DNA of 64,000 nt from Gracilibacillus kekensis (GTDB lineage: Bacteria > Bacillota > Bacilli > Bacillales > Amphibacillaceae). The stretch covers positions 248,001-312,000 of the forward strand of contig NZ_FRCZ01000005.1 of NCBI RefSeq assembly GCF_900143085.1. The letters are read 5' to 3'. The translations under genes were made by a program, and so were the position numbers. Position 1 is the stretch's first letter. Each line of letters begins with the position of its first letter. The notes beneath the pieces are model-generated. The model did no database searches. It was not told the origin of the DNA and was given only the letters and a program-made list of their open reading frames with translations. This document shows, one piece after another, positions 55,925-64,000 of this stretch.

Positions 55925-56081
55925 GCAATAATCCATACAGAAGTAGTTTCAATTCAACCTAATTAAAAATAAATCTTCAAGAAAAGCAGTGAACATATCT
56001 TTCTGTTCGCTGTTTATTTATGCCTAATTCACTCCTAAGTACTATAGGTATAAGAGAATTTTTTATGACAAGTTATTTGAA

Positions 56082-56708
56082 TCAAGCCTGTTGTTGCAAA
56101 TATTCAATTTTCACGAATGACCTGTATCCAAACCACATTAAGTTTAAACAAAACAGACTCATAAAAAATAAAGGAATAAGCCCTGAGATATACCAATATA
56201 AACTAAAGACTATTGCCAGGCCAAGCATCATCATTATCGTTGAAGCTACCTGCGAAACACCGATAATAAAGGCATATTTTATATGTTGAACAAAAGAAAT
56301 ATTAAAATGTACATAAACCGGAAAGAAATATAGAAGTATGATAAAAAACAAGATTCCTATACACAACATGACCCCTGAAAGGATTTGCAGAAAAAGAGTA
56401 GACGATTCTTTTAAGAAAATAATGTCTACTCTGATAATAAATCCTACAACTAAAAACAGGAGACCAAACAAATTCGACTTAATAAATTCCTTGCGATAGT
56501 AGTATAGAAAACTTTTAAATATCGGAAAATCATCCTTTTTTATAATCCATTGACGTAATACGGCAAAAAGGCTTACTGTAGCAGGCATAAATCCAAAAAC
56601 ACCTAATCCCAGAAGGGTGAAAACAATCCATAATAAATTTGTATAGAAAAGTCTGATTGTCCATATACCAATTTTGTAGATGATTCCTGTCAATCCATTT
56701 AATTGCAT
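56082..56708 (-). CDS. DUF624 (YesL-like) membrane protein
   Basis: This 208-residue protein with about five membrane helices opens with the typical NGLTGIIYKIG...RLFYTNLLWIVFTLLG and has the conserved GVFGFMPATVSLFAVLRQWI. DUF624 proteins accompany CUT1 sugar ABC importers and probably help assembly or regulation. It is the last gene of the importer operon, 31 bases after a permease gene. Confidence 0.88.
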   Translation of the reverse strand: MQLNGLTGIIYKIGIWTIRLFYTNLLWIVFTLLGLGVFGFMPATVSLFAVLRQWIIKKDDFPIFKSFLYYYRKEFIKSNLFGLLFLVVGFIIRVDIIFLKESSTLFLQILSGVMLCIGILFFIILLYFFPVYVHFNISFVQHIKYAFIIGVSQVASTIMMMLGLAIVFSLYWYISGLIPLFFMSLFCLNLMWFGYRSFVKIEYLQQQA

Positions 56709-56739
56709 TTTGTAATCACCCTTCTTGTAATTATTCTTC

Positions 56740-57609
56740 TTACCCCTTTACTGCTCCAATTGCCACACTTCCTATGATGCGTTTTGAGAATATGGCAAAG
56801 ACGATAATGATTGGCAGAACTGATAATGCAACACCGAGATATTGAACACCATAGTTTGTTCCATAGTAACCCTGAAGTAACTGAACCAGGAGTGGTAATG
56901 GATATTTATCATTAGTAAATAGCAATACTAGAGGTCCGATAAAATTATTCCACGAGCCAATAAATGCAAATATTCCTAGCGCAGCCAAAGCAGGTGCTAA
57001 CATCGGCAGGATAATTTTATTAAAGGTTTTGAATTCACTAGCACCATCTACTCTTGCTGATTCTATAATTTCATCTGGTATCGTACCATCTATAAACTGT
57101 TTTACGAAAAAGACAGCAAACGCATTGGCGGCAGCTGGTAATATTAAAGCTGCATATGTGTCAAGAAGGTTTAGTATATACATAATTCGAAAAGTACCAA
57201 CTAAACCTAATTGCTGAGGAACCATCATAGTGGCCAAGACAAACCAGAACAAAATCTTGTTACCTCTAAATTTATATTTGGCGAAACCATAAGCATTTAA
57301 TGCCCCAAAATAGAGAGTTAGAGCCGTCGAACAGCCTGCAATAATAAGACTATTTAAGAACCCTCTCCAAATATTCATGTTTTCTGTCATCGATTGATAA
57401 TTTTCTAAAAGCGCCTGTCCCGGGAGAAAAATAAATTCAGATGCAATATCTGCATTTGTATGTGTTCCGTATATAATCATAATGTAAAAAGGCACAATAC
57501 AAATAATAGCTAAAAGAATAAGAAATAGATGAATAAATATATGGCTTAATTTCATCTTCTTTCTTTTCACTGCTTTATCACGTACATTTTCAACACTTGT
57601 TTGCAACAT
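56740..57609 (-). CDS. Sugar ABC transporter permease, MalG-type
   Basis: The 289-residue inner-membrane permease has six helices and the EAA loop EIIESARVDGASEFKTFNKI near residue 190, which docks to the ATPase. It pairs with the MalF-type permease encoded 11 bases upstream. It belongs to the CUT1 family (oligosaccharides). AGGGGGGA-like site in front. Confidence 0.93.
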   Translation of the reverse strand: MLQTSVENVRDKAVKRKKMKLSHIFIHLFLILLAIICIVPFYIMIIYGTHTNADIASEFIFLPGQALLENYQSMTENMNIWRGFLNSLIIAGCSTALTLYFGALNAYGFAKYKFRGNKILFWFVLATMMVPQQLGLVGTFRIMYILNLLDTYAALILPAAANAFAVFFVKQFIDGTIPDEIIESARVDGASEFKTFNKIILPMLAPALAALGIFAFIGSWNNFIGPLVLLFTNDKYPLPLLVQLLQGYYGTNYGVQYLGVALSVLPIIIVFAIFSKRIIGSVAIGAVKG

Positions 57610-57620
57610 AAGAATCCCCC

Positions 57621-58520
57621 CTAAGCCTTTCCTTGTTTCGTTTTAAGATTCATCGTTGTAAAAGAAATAATCGAAAAGATAACAATCACAATAAATAAAC
57701 CAAACGCGATCGCAGAACCATATCCATACTGATATCTAGTGAAGGCGGTGTCATATAAATACATAACACTTGTTAACGTCGCATTGTCAGGGTTACCTGA
57801 ACCATCTGTTAATGTGTATGGCTGATCAAAAATCTGCATGCCCCCAATGATAGAGGTGACTACTTGAAATAGGATAATCGGACTTAGTAATGGCAAAGTA
57901 ATGTTAAAAAATACTTTTACTTTGGAAGCACCATCGATCTCAGCTGCCTCGAGTATATCCTTTGATATCCCTTGAAGACCTGCTATATAGATAATCATTG
58001 AATAACCGAAGTACTGCCAAAATAGGATGGAAGAAACCAACCCTCGCATAAAGTTTGGTTTATCTGCCCAATTGATTGGATCACTGATGATACCAAGACT
58101 CATCAAAAATTGATTAAAACTACCTGTTTGCCAGCTGAAAATCAATCCGACTAAAAGTCCTAAAGATGCTGCTGTAACAATGTTCGGAAAGAAAAATACT
58201 GCTCTAAATAAGCTTTTCCCTTTCACAAATTTCTCATGTAAGATAACTGCTAATATTAAACTAATGGTTAACTGAGGAATAACCGATACGCCCCATATTA
58301 CTAACGTGTTAAATAATGATTTATAAAAGAAAAAGTCTCCTATTATTCTTTGGTAATTTTGTAATCCAACGAGAACCGGCTGTCCAAAGCCATCCCAATC
58401 CGTAAAGCTTAAATAGAGAGAATATATTATGGGATAGAGCCCAAAGATAAAAAATATAAGAAAAAATGGAGCAATAAACAAATATCCATAATGATCTTTT
58501 CGTATCGACTTTGAAAACAT
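57621..58520 (-). CDS. Sugar ABC transporter permease, MalF-type
   Basis: The 299-residue permease has six helices and the EAA loop DILEAAEIDGASKVKVFFNI near residue 190. It lacks the long N-terminal extension of Escherichia coli MalF, as usual in Gram-positives. AGGAGG precedes the ATG. It sits between the binding-protein and MalG-type genes. Confidence 0.93.
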   Translation of the reverse strand: MFSKSIRKDHYGYLFIAPFFLIFFIFGLYPIIYSLYLSFTDWDGFGQPVLVGLQNYQRIIGDFFFYKSLFNTLVIWGVSVIPQLTISLILAVILHEKFVKGKSLFRAVFFFPNIVTAASLGLLVGLIFSWQTGSFNQFLMSLGIISDPINWADKPNFMRGLVSSILFWQYFGYSMIIYIAGLQGISKDILEAAEIDGASKVKVFFNITLPLLSPIILFQVVTSIIGGMQIFDQPYTLTDGSGNPDNATLTSVMYLYDTAFTRYQYGYGSAIAFGLFIVIVIFSIISFTTMNLKTKQGKA

Positions 58521-58554
58521 TTAATTGCCTCCTTTTAGGGATTATTCCAATCTA

Positions 58555-59829
58555 TTAATCCACTTCGATTTCTGGGAAATGATGACCAACTTCTGTTTTA
58601 AATGATTCAATCATTGCTTCTTTCGTCTTCAATCTACCATTAAGAAAATCATTTACTTTTTCATCCCATAAACTGTTAATATCATTATCGTATTTTGTTT
58701 GTGGTACAGAGGAGACTTGTTCACCAGCTTCTACAAAAAAATCAAAATATTTTTGATCACCTAGAAACTCTGAAGTTAATGTAGGAGCTAATTCTTGATT
58801 AATATTTTTGTTGCTTAAAAAGTACTGTTGACTTTCTGCCAATTCCTTCAAAAATTCCTCATCCGTTGTATAGAATTCCATAAACTTCCATGCCAAGTCT
58901 TTCTTTTGACTGCCTTTATACATAGCCAGGAAAGTTCCTCCCCCACTAAAAGGTTTTGGTCCATGTGCTAATCCCCATTTACCAGCGGTTTCTGGTGCAT
59001 TGTTTTTAAAAATGTGTGGAAGTCCCCATGTAGGCTCAGGATAAAACATAACGGTTCCTTGCTGCATCGAAGCTGTCCAAGCTGGTCCCCAAGATTCATA
59101 TTTAGCTACGATCTCACGTTCTCTAGCTTCCTTAGCTAGATCTAACGTATGAACTCTAGCTTCATCAATGGTTAACTTATCATCGACAATCCATGGTTCT
59201 TCAATATTAGAGCTTTCCACATTATTAATTGCGCTCCAACTGGACAAAGCATGTATTTCTCCGTTACTTTCTTCGACCACTCTCTCACCAATATCCATAA
59301 TCTTATCCCAGCTGGATATCAATTCACTTACTTCTTCTGGGTCATCAGTGCCTAAAAATTCTTTGGTTAAATCGCGACGATAGTAAAAACCACCTGGCGT
59401 TCCTTGATAACCTAAACCTCTTACGATTCCATTTTCGTCCTTTTCTTCTGCTTGAATATATTCAAATTGTTGTTCCAAAATTTCTTCTGCGTTGTAGGGG
59501 CTTTGAGTGAGATTTTCCAGTCTTGGTATGTCTCTGATTTGAGGCCAGTAGGTGCGCTCCACAAAGAAAACATCTGGAACATTTTTTTCCACTTGTAGAA
59601 CAGAAATGAGCTTTTGTAAGTAGTTATCGTTGTTAATAAATAATAAATTCACATTGACATTTGGATATCGTTCTTCGAATTTTTCTACTGCATATCTTGC
59701 TTCATCAGTAAATGTCCAAATTGTCAATTCCTCTTTTTCCTGTGACGAAGAAGATGAAGAACAACCAAAAAGAATAGAAGCAAGAATACAATACATGATC
59801 ATTGGTAATACACTAGATTTCATATTCAT
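58555..59829 (-). CDS. Sugar ABC transporter solute-binding lipoprotein
   Basis: The 424-residue binding protein has a signal peptide with lipobox ILFGCSS (Cys near residue 22) and a family-1 extracellular binding domain (TIWTFTDEARYAVEKFEERY, many aromatic residues). It should capture an oligosaccharide outside and deliver it to the two permeases. No ATPase gene is in the operon, so a shared MsmX-type ATPase is expected. It is the first gene of the operon under a cre site. The sugar is unknown. Confidence 0.92.
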   Translation of the reverse strand: MNMKSSVLPMIMYCILASILFGCSSSSSSQEKEELTIWTFTDEARYAVEKFEERYPNVNVNLLFINNDNYLQKLISVLQVEKNVPDVFFVERTYWPQIRDIPRLENLTQSPYNAEEILEQQFEYIQAEEKDENGIVRGLGYQGTPGGFYYRRDLTKEFLGTDDPEEVSELISSWDKIMDIGERVVEESNGEIHALSSWSAINNVESSNIEEPWIVDDKLTIDEARVHTLDLAKEAREREIVAKYESWGPAWTASMQQGTVMFYPEPTWGLPHIFKNNAPETAGKWGLAHGPKPFSGGGTFLAMYKGSQKKDLAWKFMEFYTTDEEFLKELAESQQYFLSNKNINQELAPTLTSEFLGDQKYFDFFVEAGEQVSSVPQTKYDNDINSLWDEKVNDFLNGRLKTKEAMIESFKTEVGHHFPEIEVD

Positions 59830-59941
59830 TTCGCTTACACCACCTATCCAATATTTTATAATCTAAAAAGTACTAACCACCACATCTTGGATTTCTTCTC
59901 ACTTTACAGTGATCAAATATTTATCTCCCTTCATCTTTTAA

Positions 59942-59955
59942 TGAAAGCGTTGTCA
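59942..59955. promoter_or_regulatory. cre site (CcpA) of the sugar importer
   Basis: TGAAAGCGTTGTCA matches the cre consensus TGWAANCGNTNWCA at all positions. It is 113 bases before the binding-protein start and about 75 bases after the predicted transcription start, fitting a repression roadblock. Confidence 0.85.
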
Positions 59956-60032
59956 TAAATGCGGTTATTTACTGTGAAGTGGCTACCATGTTTAATGCAT
60001 TGTTCATCTATCAAACTAACTTAGTATATGAT

Positions 60033-60059
60033 ATTATACCAAGTAATATGTGTAGTCAA
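60033..60059 (-). promoter_or_regulatory. Promoter of the sugar importer operon
   Basis: Minus strand: TTGACT (60059-60054), 15 bases, then TGGTATAAT with an extended -10. The short spacer is offset by the TGn element. Confidence 0.6.
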
Positions 60060-60330
60060 TATAGATATGTAATTATTTTGAATATTATCCTAAATAAGTT
60101 ATGCAATATGATTCAGGTGAAAAGAACTAATTAATTTCTAAAATTAAAAAGCATGCTATAAAATCCTTTTATAGCAATTATGGATTTATTTTAATGATAT
60201 TTGCAAAGCGACTTATATATTTACTTTAATGGAGATAATAGAATAAATAGTACTAAATTACGCCTCCTTTCACTTTTTAATCGTAATCGCATAGATAGAT
60301 CATGGATAAAGCTAGTTAATTGCAAATAAA

Positions 60331-60369
60331 AAGTCTACTCCATAAGTGTTACCACTTAAGAATAGACTC
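60331..60369 (-). terminator. Terminator of the helicase gene
   Basis: AGTCTA/TAGACT and AAGTG/CACTT pair with an internal loop, followed on the minus strand by TTTTTATTTG. A second hairpin near 60155-60175 (GCTATAAAA/TTTTATAGC) lies further on. Confidence 0.65.
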
Positions 60370-60376
60370 TTATGTG

Positions 60377-62653
60377 TCACGCTAGAAAAGATCCACCACC
60401 CACACTATAATCCTGCCATTCATAAGGGATTAATGCCTGGTACTTCTTCTGTAAAAATCGATCATCAATTAAGGCGATCACGCCAGTATCCGTATCAGAA
60501 CGAATCAGTCGTCCTCCTGCTTGCAGTACTTTATTCATTCCAGGATAGACATAAGCGTAGTCAAACCCATTCTTTCCAACCGCTTGGAAATGATCCTTGA
60601 TTATATTTCGTTCAAAGCCAATCTGTGGCATGCCGACCCCAACTACGATCACACCTTGCAATCGGTCACCTTTTAAGTCCACTCCTTCAGAAAAAATTCC
60701 TCCGAGTACAGCGAAACCTACCAATCTTTCTGCACGTTCAGACGTAAATTGTGTCAGAAAATCTTCCCTTTCTGCTTCTGTCATTCCCCCATTTTGCATA
60801 ATCGTAGACTCATTTGGATATTTATCGGTAAATTGCTCATACGCTTGTCTCATATATTGATAGGATGGGAAGAAGATTAAGAAATTACCATCCTTCATAT
60901 CTATAACATCTTTGATAAAATGTACCATCGGTTCCAATGTATTTTCTCTATCCCGATATCTCGTTGATAAGGCTCGAATGATTACCTCTGTGTTTTCTCT
61001 CGCAAAAGGGGATGGAATCGAGATAACATAATCATTAGACCTTCCACCAAGTAACTCTTTATAATAATCAGCAGGTATTAATGTTGCTGAAAAGAAGACC
61101 CTGGCCTTAAATCCTTTCCCCATTTTAAGAATTTGCTCAGATGGATCAAGGCAAAATAACTTCATCTTCACTTCACTCTTATGAACTTCAATATAAGTAA
61201 TGAATTGCTCATTGTAAAGTTTAGCAATTTTCACAAAATTTTGCGCGGCAAAATACGTATCTAGCAATAATTCATGATCAATTTTTACTAATTCTAGCTC
61301 TGCTTCCATGATGAATGTTTCCAGTAACTCTACTAGCTCTTTATCTAAATTTTTTTGCAAAAATTCCTCAGTCTTTTTCACGTTTAATAAATGGTCATTG
61401 ATAGCTTTAGCTTCTGTGGCAAGGCGGTTATTTTTAAAGTCTCTTTTCAGCTGTAAAAAGTCGGATTTATTGATTACAGCAGAATACATTTCCCTCGCAC
61501 GATCCACTAAGTTGTGGGCTTCATCTACTAGGATGGCAGTTTTCTTTTTCTGCTCTTCCATCAAGCGCTTCAACGATACTCTTGGATCAAAAATATAATT
61601 ATAATCACAAATGACAGCATCTACTGCATATGCTAGTTCAATGGAAAATTCAAACGGACAAACCATATGTTTTCGTGCGTATTGTTCAATAACGCTCCGA
61701 TTTATCAACTTCTCCTGCTCCAAAATATCAATTATTGCCCCGTTGATTCGGTCATAAAAACCATCCGCAAATGGACAATTTGCACTCGTGCAAATCATTT
61801 TCTCCTGAAAACAAATTTTATCTTTGGCTGTTATTGTCAGCACTTTCATATCTAAACCGTGATCAATCAATAGCTGAAATGCTTCTTCTGCTGCTGTTCT
61901 TGTAATTGTTTTTGCAGTCAAATAAAATATTTTCTCCAGTTTTCCTTCACCAATCGCTTTTACAGCTGGAAAAATAGTAGATATTGTTTTCCCTATCCCA
62001 GTCGCAGCATTTGCGAATAATGTTTTTTTGTTATCAATCGTTTTATATACAGTTCCTGCGAATTTACGTTGTCCTTCCCTGTATGTTTCAAACGGAAACT
62101 CTAGTGTTTTACTAGTCTTATTTCGCTCATTTTTATGCTTTATCTTCACTTTTAAAAAAATAGCATATTCCTCGATTACATCATAAACAAATGATTCCAT
62201 TTCTTCATAAGTCATTACACGACGAAATTGTTTCTTCTCCATCGTTTTTAGCTGTACATACGTAAGTTGAATCGTCATGTCTGATAAATGATGGTCCCCA
62301 GCATAAATATAAGCATAAAAAATAGCCTGAGCCCAGTGAACTGGATGTGTCTCTTCCTCCATGTCATCTAAAGAATGTACCGTAGACTTTATTTCATCAA
62401 TTGTCACAGAGTCCCCATCTTTCAGCAGTCCATCACAACGGCCATCCACTCGAACGATAAAATCTTGATAAGAAATATCTGCTTCTACATATACTTCCTT
62501 TTCATCGTGATCTCGATAACCTTTTTGGATTAACTGATGGATTCTTGTTCCTTCTGTCATCGTAGAAGAAGAACGGAAGCCAGATTCAATACTGCCACTA
62601 CGATACACGTATTCTACTAAATTTCTTACTGAGATTTTCACCATATTAGTCAT
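60377..62653 (-). CDS. DinG/XPD-type DNA helicase with N-terminal Cas4-like nuclease domain
   Basis: The 758-residue superfamily-2 helicase has an N-terminal PD-(D/E)XK domain of about 170 residues (RVDGRCDGLL then VTIDEIKST), then Walker A ANAATGIGKTIS, Walker B ILVDEAHNLV (DEAH) and motif VI QAGGRLIRSDTDTG. Four Cys (KICFQEKMICTSANCPF and MVCPFE) form the Fe-S cluster typical of XPD-like helicases. ATG 62653 has TAGGTGAT upstream; an earlier in-frame ATG has no site. It is probably in DNA repair or replication-fork processing. It is a stand-alone gene. Confidence 0.9.
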   Translation of the reverse strand: MTNMVKISVRNLVEYVYRSGSIESGFRSSSTMTEGTRIHQLIQKGYRDHDEKEVYVEADISYQDFIVRVDGRCDGLLKDGDSVTIDEIKSTVHSLDDMEEETHPVHWAQAIFYAYIYAGDHHLSDMTIQLTYVQLKTMEKKQFRRVMTYEEMESFVYDVIEEYAIFLKVKIKHKNERNKTSKTLEFPFETYREGQRKFAGTVYKTIDNKKTLFANAATGIGKTISTIFPAVKAIGEGKLEKIFYLTAKTITRTAAEEAFQLLIDHGLDMKVLTITAKDKICFQEKMICTSANCPFADGFYDRINGAIIDILEQEKLINRSVIEQYARKHMVCPFEFSIELAYAVDAVICDYNYIFDPRVSLKRLMEEQKKKTAILVDEAHNLVDRAREMYSAVINKSDFLQLKRDFKNNRLATEAKAINDHLLNVKKTEEFLQKNLDKELVELLETFIMEAELELVKIDHELLLDTYFAAQNFVKIAKLYNEQFITYIEVHKSEVKMKLFCLDPSEQILKMGKGFKARVFFSATLIPADYYKELLGGRSNDYVISIPSPFARENTEVIIRALSTRYRDRENTLEPMVHFIKDVIDMKDGNFLIFFPSYQYMRQAYEQFTDKYPNESTIMQNGGMTEAEREDFLTQFTSERAERLVGFAVLGGIFSEGVDLKGDRLQGVIVVGVGMPQIGFERNIIKDHFQAVGKNGFDYAYVYPGMNKVLQAGGRLIRSDTDTGVIALIDDRFLQKKYQALIPYEWQDYSVGGGSFLA

Positions 62654-62856
62654 CTTATCACCTAAATTAATTATCAGTGGAGAGGGGGTGTAAGTCAAAT
62701 GTAAATATGATTATCGTACTGTTAACTAGTTCATTATAAGCGTACTAGGGGTGCTTTTTAACTCAAATATGTGTAAAATGTTTTGAAAACTTGTTTTACA
62801 GAGGATATTTAAAAAAGCTTGCTTACAATAAGCACTGGTCTTCTTTTTCCATTTAA

Positions 62857-62898
62857 TTAAACTGTCCATATCTCTCCACGTCTACCCATTTTACTCAT
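62857..62898 (-). pseudogene. Truncated MazF/PemK-like toxin start
   Basis: ATG 62898 overlaps the antitoxin-like gene by 8 bases, as in mazEF pairs, and reads MSKMGRRGEIWTV then TAA. RRGEIW is the usual N-terminus of MazF/PemK toxins. Nothing further is conserved, so the toxin has been lost. Confidence 0.55.
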
Positions 62899-63052
62899 CT
62901 TCTTTCCCCCATAATATTTCTTCTTTTTCTTTTATTATCTGCTCTTTTGGAGGTCTACTGACAAAGTAATTATCAAATAAATTATTAAGTAATTTTATCC
63001 GTTCTCCATTATCCATTTCTTCTATTGCTTTCATTATTTCATCAGCAGTCAA
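62891..63052 (-). CDS. Small antitoxin-like protein, orphaned
   Basis: The 53-residue product starts at TTG 63052 behind GAGGTGG. It is charged and helical (DEIMKAIEEMDNGERIKLLN then PPKEQIIKEKEEILWGKEDE). It overlaps a truncated MazF/PemK-like start, so it is probably the antitoxin of a broken pair. The family was not recognised. Confidence 0.55.
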   Translation of the reverse strand: MTADEIMKAIEEMDNGERIKLLNNLFDNYFVSRPPKEQIIKEKEEILWGKEDE

Positions 63053-63150
63053 TTGTAACCACCTCATTTAACAATTAAATTCTTCTGATCAATTATACTA
63101 TAGAAATTCATTTTAATTTTAGAGCCATTTTAATAAAACGTAGTCAAAAA

Positions 63151-63190
63151 CAAAAAAAGTAAGAACACTTAACTTATGCTCTTACCTTTT
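63151..63190 (-). terminator. Terminator of the MNT/HEPN pair
   Basis: GTAAGA/TCTTAC with a 15-base loop, followed on the minus strand by TTTTTTTG, about 110 bases after the MNT gene. Confidence 0.6.
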
Positions 63191-63294
63191 ACGATAATAT
63201 TTAATTAACTGTGTGCTTAGATTAGATACCGGTGGACCGTACACGACTTGATACATACAAACTCTTTATGCAACTGTAGTTATAAAAAATATAG

Positions 63295-63618
63295 CTATTT
63301 TCCATAATTCAAAGAATTAGCTTCATAAATTATTTTACCTTCTTTATCGATATGAGCCTTTAAATTAGCATTAGAGATGGTCTCATAGTGAATAAGATCA
63401 AAAAAATAAGGTAAGGGGTATTCCTCGTTCAATAAATCTGACAACTTATATAAAGTCTTTGAAGTAATACCTTCCCCTTTTATTGCAATATCAATATCGG
63501 AACCTTTTTTATAATTTCCCATCGCACGACTTCCAAAAATAATTCCATAATCTATTTCATCAAATTTTTCTAAGGCTAAGTTTATAAAACGTATATCTCT
63601 ATCAATCAGTCCAAACAT
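63295..63618 (-). CDS. mntA: MNT-type nucleotidyltransferase antitoxin (MntA-like)
   Basis: The 107-residue minimal nucleotidyltransferase has the GSx10DxD motif exactly: GSRAMGNYKKGSDID near residues 29-43, with a third Asp in FFDLIHYE. MntA-type antitoxins add AMP to a Tyr of the HEPN toxin HepT and silence it. The ATG is 2 bases after the stop of the HEPN gene, so the pair is one operon. Confidence 0.88.
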   Translation of the reverse strand: MFGLIDRDIRFINLALEKFDEIDYGIIFGSRAMGNYKKGSDIDIAIKGEGITSKTLYKLSDLLNEEYPLPYFFDLIHYETISNANLKAHIDKEGKIIYEANSLNYGK

Positions 63619-63620
63619 AG

Positions 63621-64000
63621 TTATCTTTCCTTTGATAATCTGTCATATAATTTTCTAAGAAAGGGTAGAAATTGCTCTTGTATTTCTATAACTAGCTTTT
63701 CTGCTAGCTCTTGATCATAAGTATGTGTTGTTAAATTGCGCTTAGATAATGCATCCATCCAAAGGTGTCCCTCTTCAATTATCTCAGCCTGGAACGCTTG
63801 TTTAATGGAATCCCTGGGACTTTTAGCAACATAGCCCTCTGCCTCAAGATAATCCTTTAAGACTTTCCATGCTAATTCAAAGGTTGTCTCAAAAAATTGA
63901 ATAATACCCGCTCTTTCTAATTCAGTTGATATTGATTCTTTCGAGTATTTTTCTAGGAGCTTAAAAGACTTTTCAAAGTTATCAAATCTTTGTTTCCAAC
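63621..64000 (-). CDS. hepT: HEPN toxin (HepT/HI0074-like), 5' end beyond window
   Basis: The minus strand is open from the window edge to TAA at 63621 (at least 125 codons; typical size is about 130-145). FFETTFELAWKVLKDYLEAE and the RNase motif RNLTTHTY, which fits RX4HxY, identify the HI0074/HepT family. HEPN toxins are RNases; the Tyr in this motif is the site modified by MntA. The start codon lies outside the window. Confidence 0.88.
   Translation of the reverse strand, partial: WKQRFDNFEKSFKLLEKYSKESISTELERAGIIQFFETTFELAWKVLKDYLEAEGYVAKSPRDSIKQAFQAEIIEEGHLWMDALSKRNLTTHTYDQELAEKLVIEIQEQFLPFLRKLYDRLSKER

Noticed and set aside
60152-60178. GCTATAAAA/TTTTATAGC hairpin considered as an operator
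   Set aside because: It is AT-rich, lies between two transcription units and is more simply a secondary terminator.

Overview
The window looks like the chromosome of a low-GC, endospore-forming member of the Bacillaceae, possibly a halotolerant genus near Gracilibacillus or Virgibacillus (the genus is a guess). The supporting signs are AT-rich DNA, strong AGGAGG-type ribosome sites with many TTG and GTG starts, sigma-A promoters, CcpA-type cre sites, an SspP-type spore protein, an LPxTG-like wall-anchor signal and many homologues of Bacillus genes. No rRNA, tRNA, CRISPR array or complete insertion sequence was seen.

Region 1 (0-7 kb) is a carbohydrate module. A LacI-family regulator converges on a very large secreted, wall-anchored GH16 beta-glucanase. 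The glucanase has a consensus promoter, a cre-like site and GAAACCGGTTTC operators. Region 2 (7-12.5 kb) mixes housekeeping genes and debris: a small kinase-like protein, a MerR regulator with a membrane protein, a PfpI-like pseudogene, a sulfurtransferase, a small lipoprotein, and a two-gene set of small hydrophobic proteins.

Region 3 (12.5-26.6 kb, all minus strand) is a defence island. It holds a DUF2075 nuclease-ATPase with a 210-residue companion, a Gabija pair (gajA, gajB), a 1340-residue YobI-like membrane NTPase, a HEPN/Abi-like protein, a winged-helix nuclease interrupted by one amber codon, and a membrane-attached Mrr-type nuclease. It is followed by about 1.2 kb of hairpin-rich DNA without clear genes.

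Region 4 (27.8-35.1 kb) has an alpha/beta hydrolase with a divergent TetR regulator, an RNA-methyltransferase-like gene with a decayed partial copy 2 kb away, three small overlapping unknown genes, and a yfmS-yfmT pair (soluble chemoreceptor plus aldehyde dehydrogenase). Region 5 (35.3-41.6 kb) is the most striking: four tandem DUF1672 lipoprotein genes (two intact, two broken) sit directly before a 702-residue protein with an N-terminal lipase-like domain and a long helical C-terminus. This matches the reverse-domain type VII secreted lipase toxins, with the lipoproteins as likely immunity proteins.

Region 6 (41.7-55.9 kb) is mostly core genes: a cupin, an ECF sigma/anti-sigma pair with a visible autoregulatory promoter, a PH-domain protein, a DEDDh exonuclease, a Bcr/CflA exporter, an Rrf2-reductase-methyltransferase operon, GNAT, MocR, a methionine aminopeptidase, SspP and small membrane proteins. 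Region 7 (56-64 kb) has a CUT1 sugar importer with a DUF624 protein under a perfect cre site, a DinG/XPD-type helicase with an N-terminal Cas4-like nuclease domain, a TA-like antitoxin with a truncated MazF-like toxin, and an MNT/HEPN toxin-antitoxin pair that runs off the right edge.
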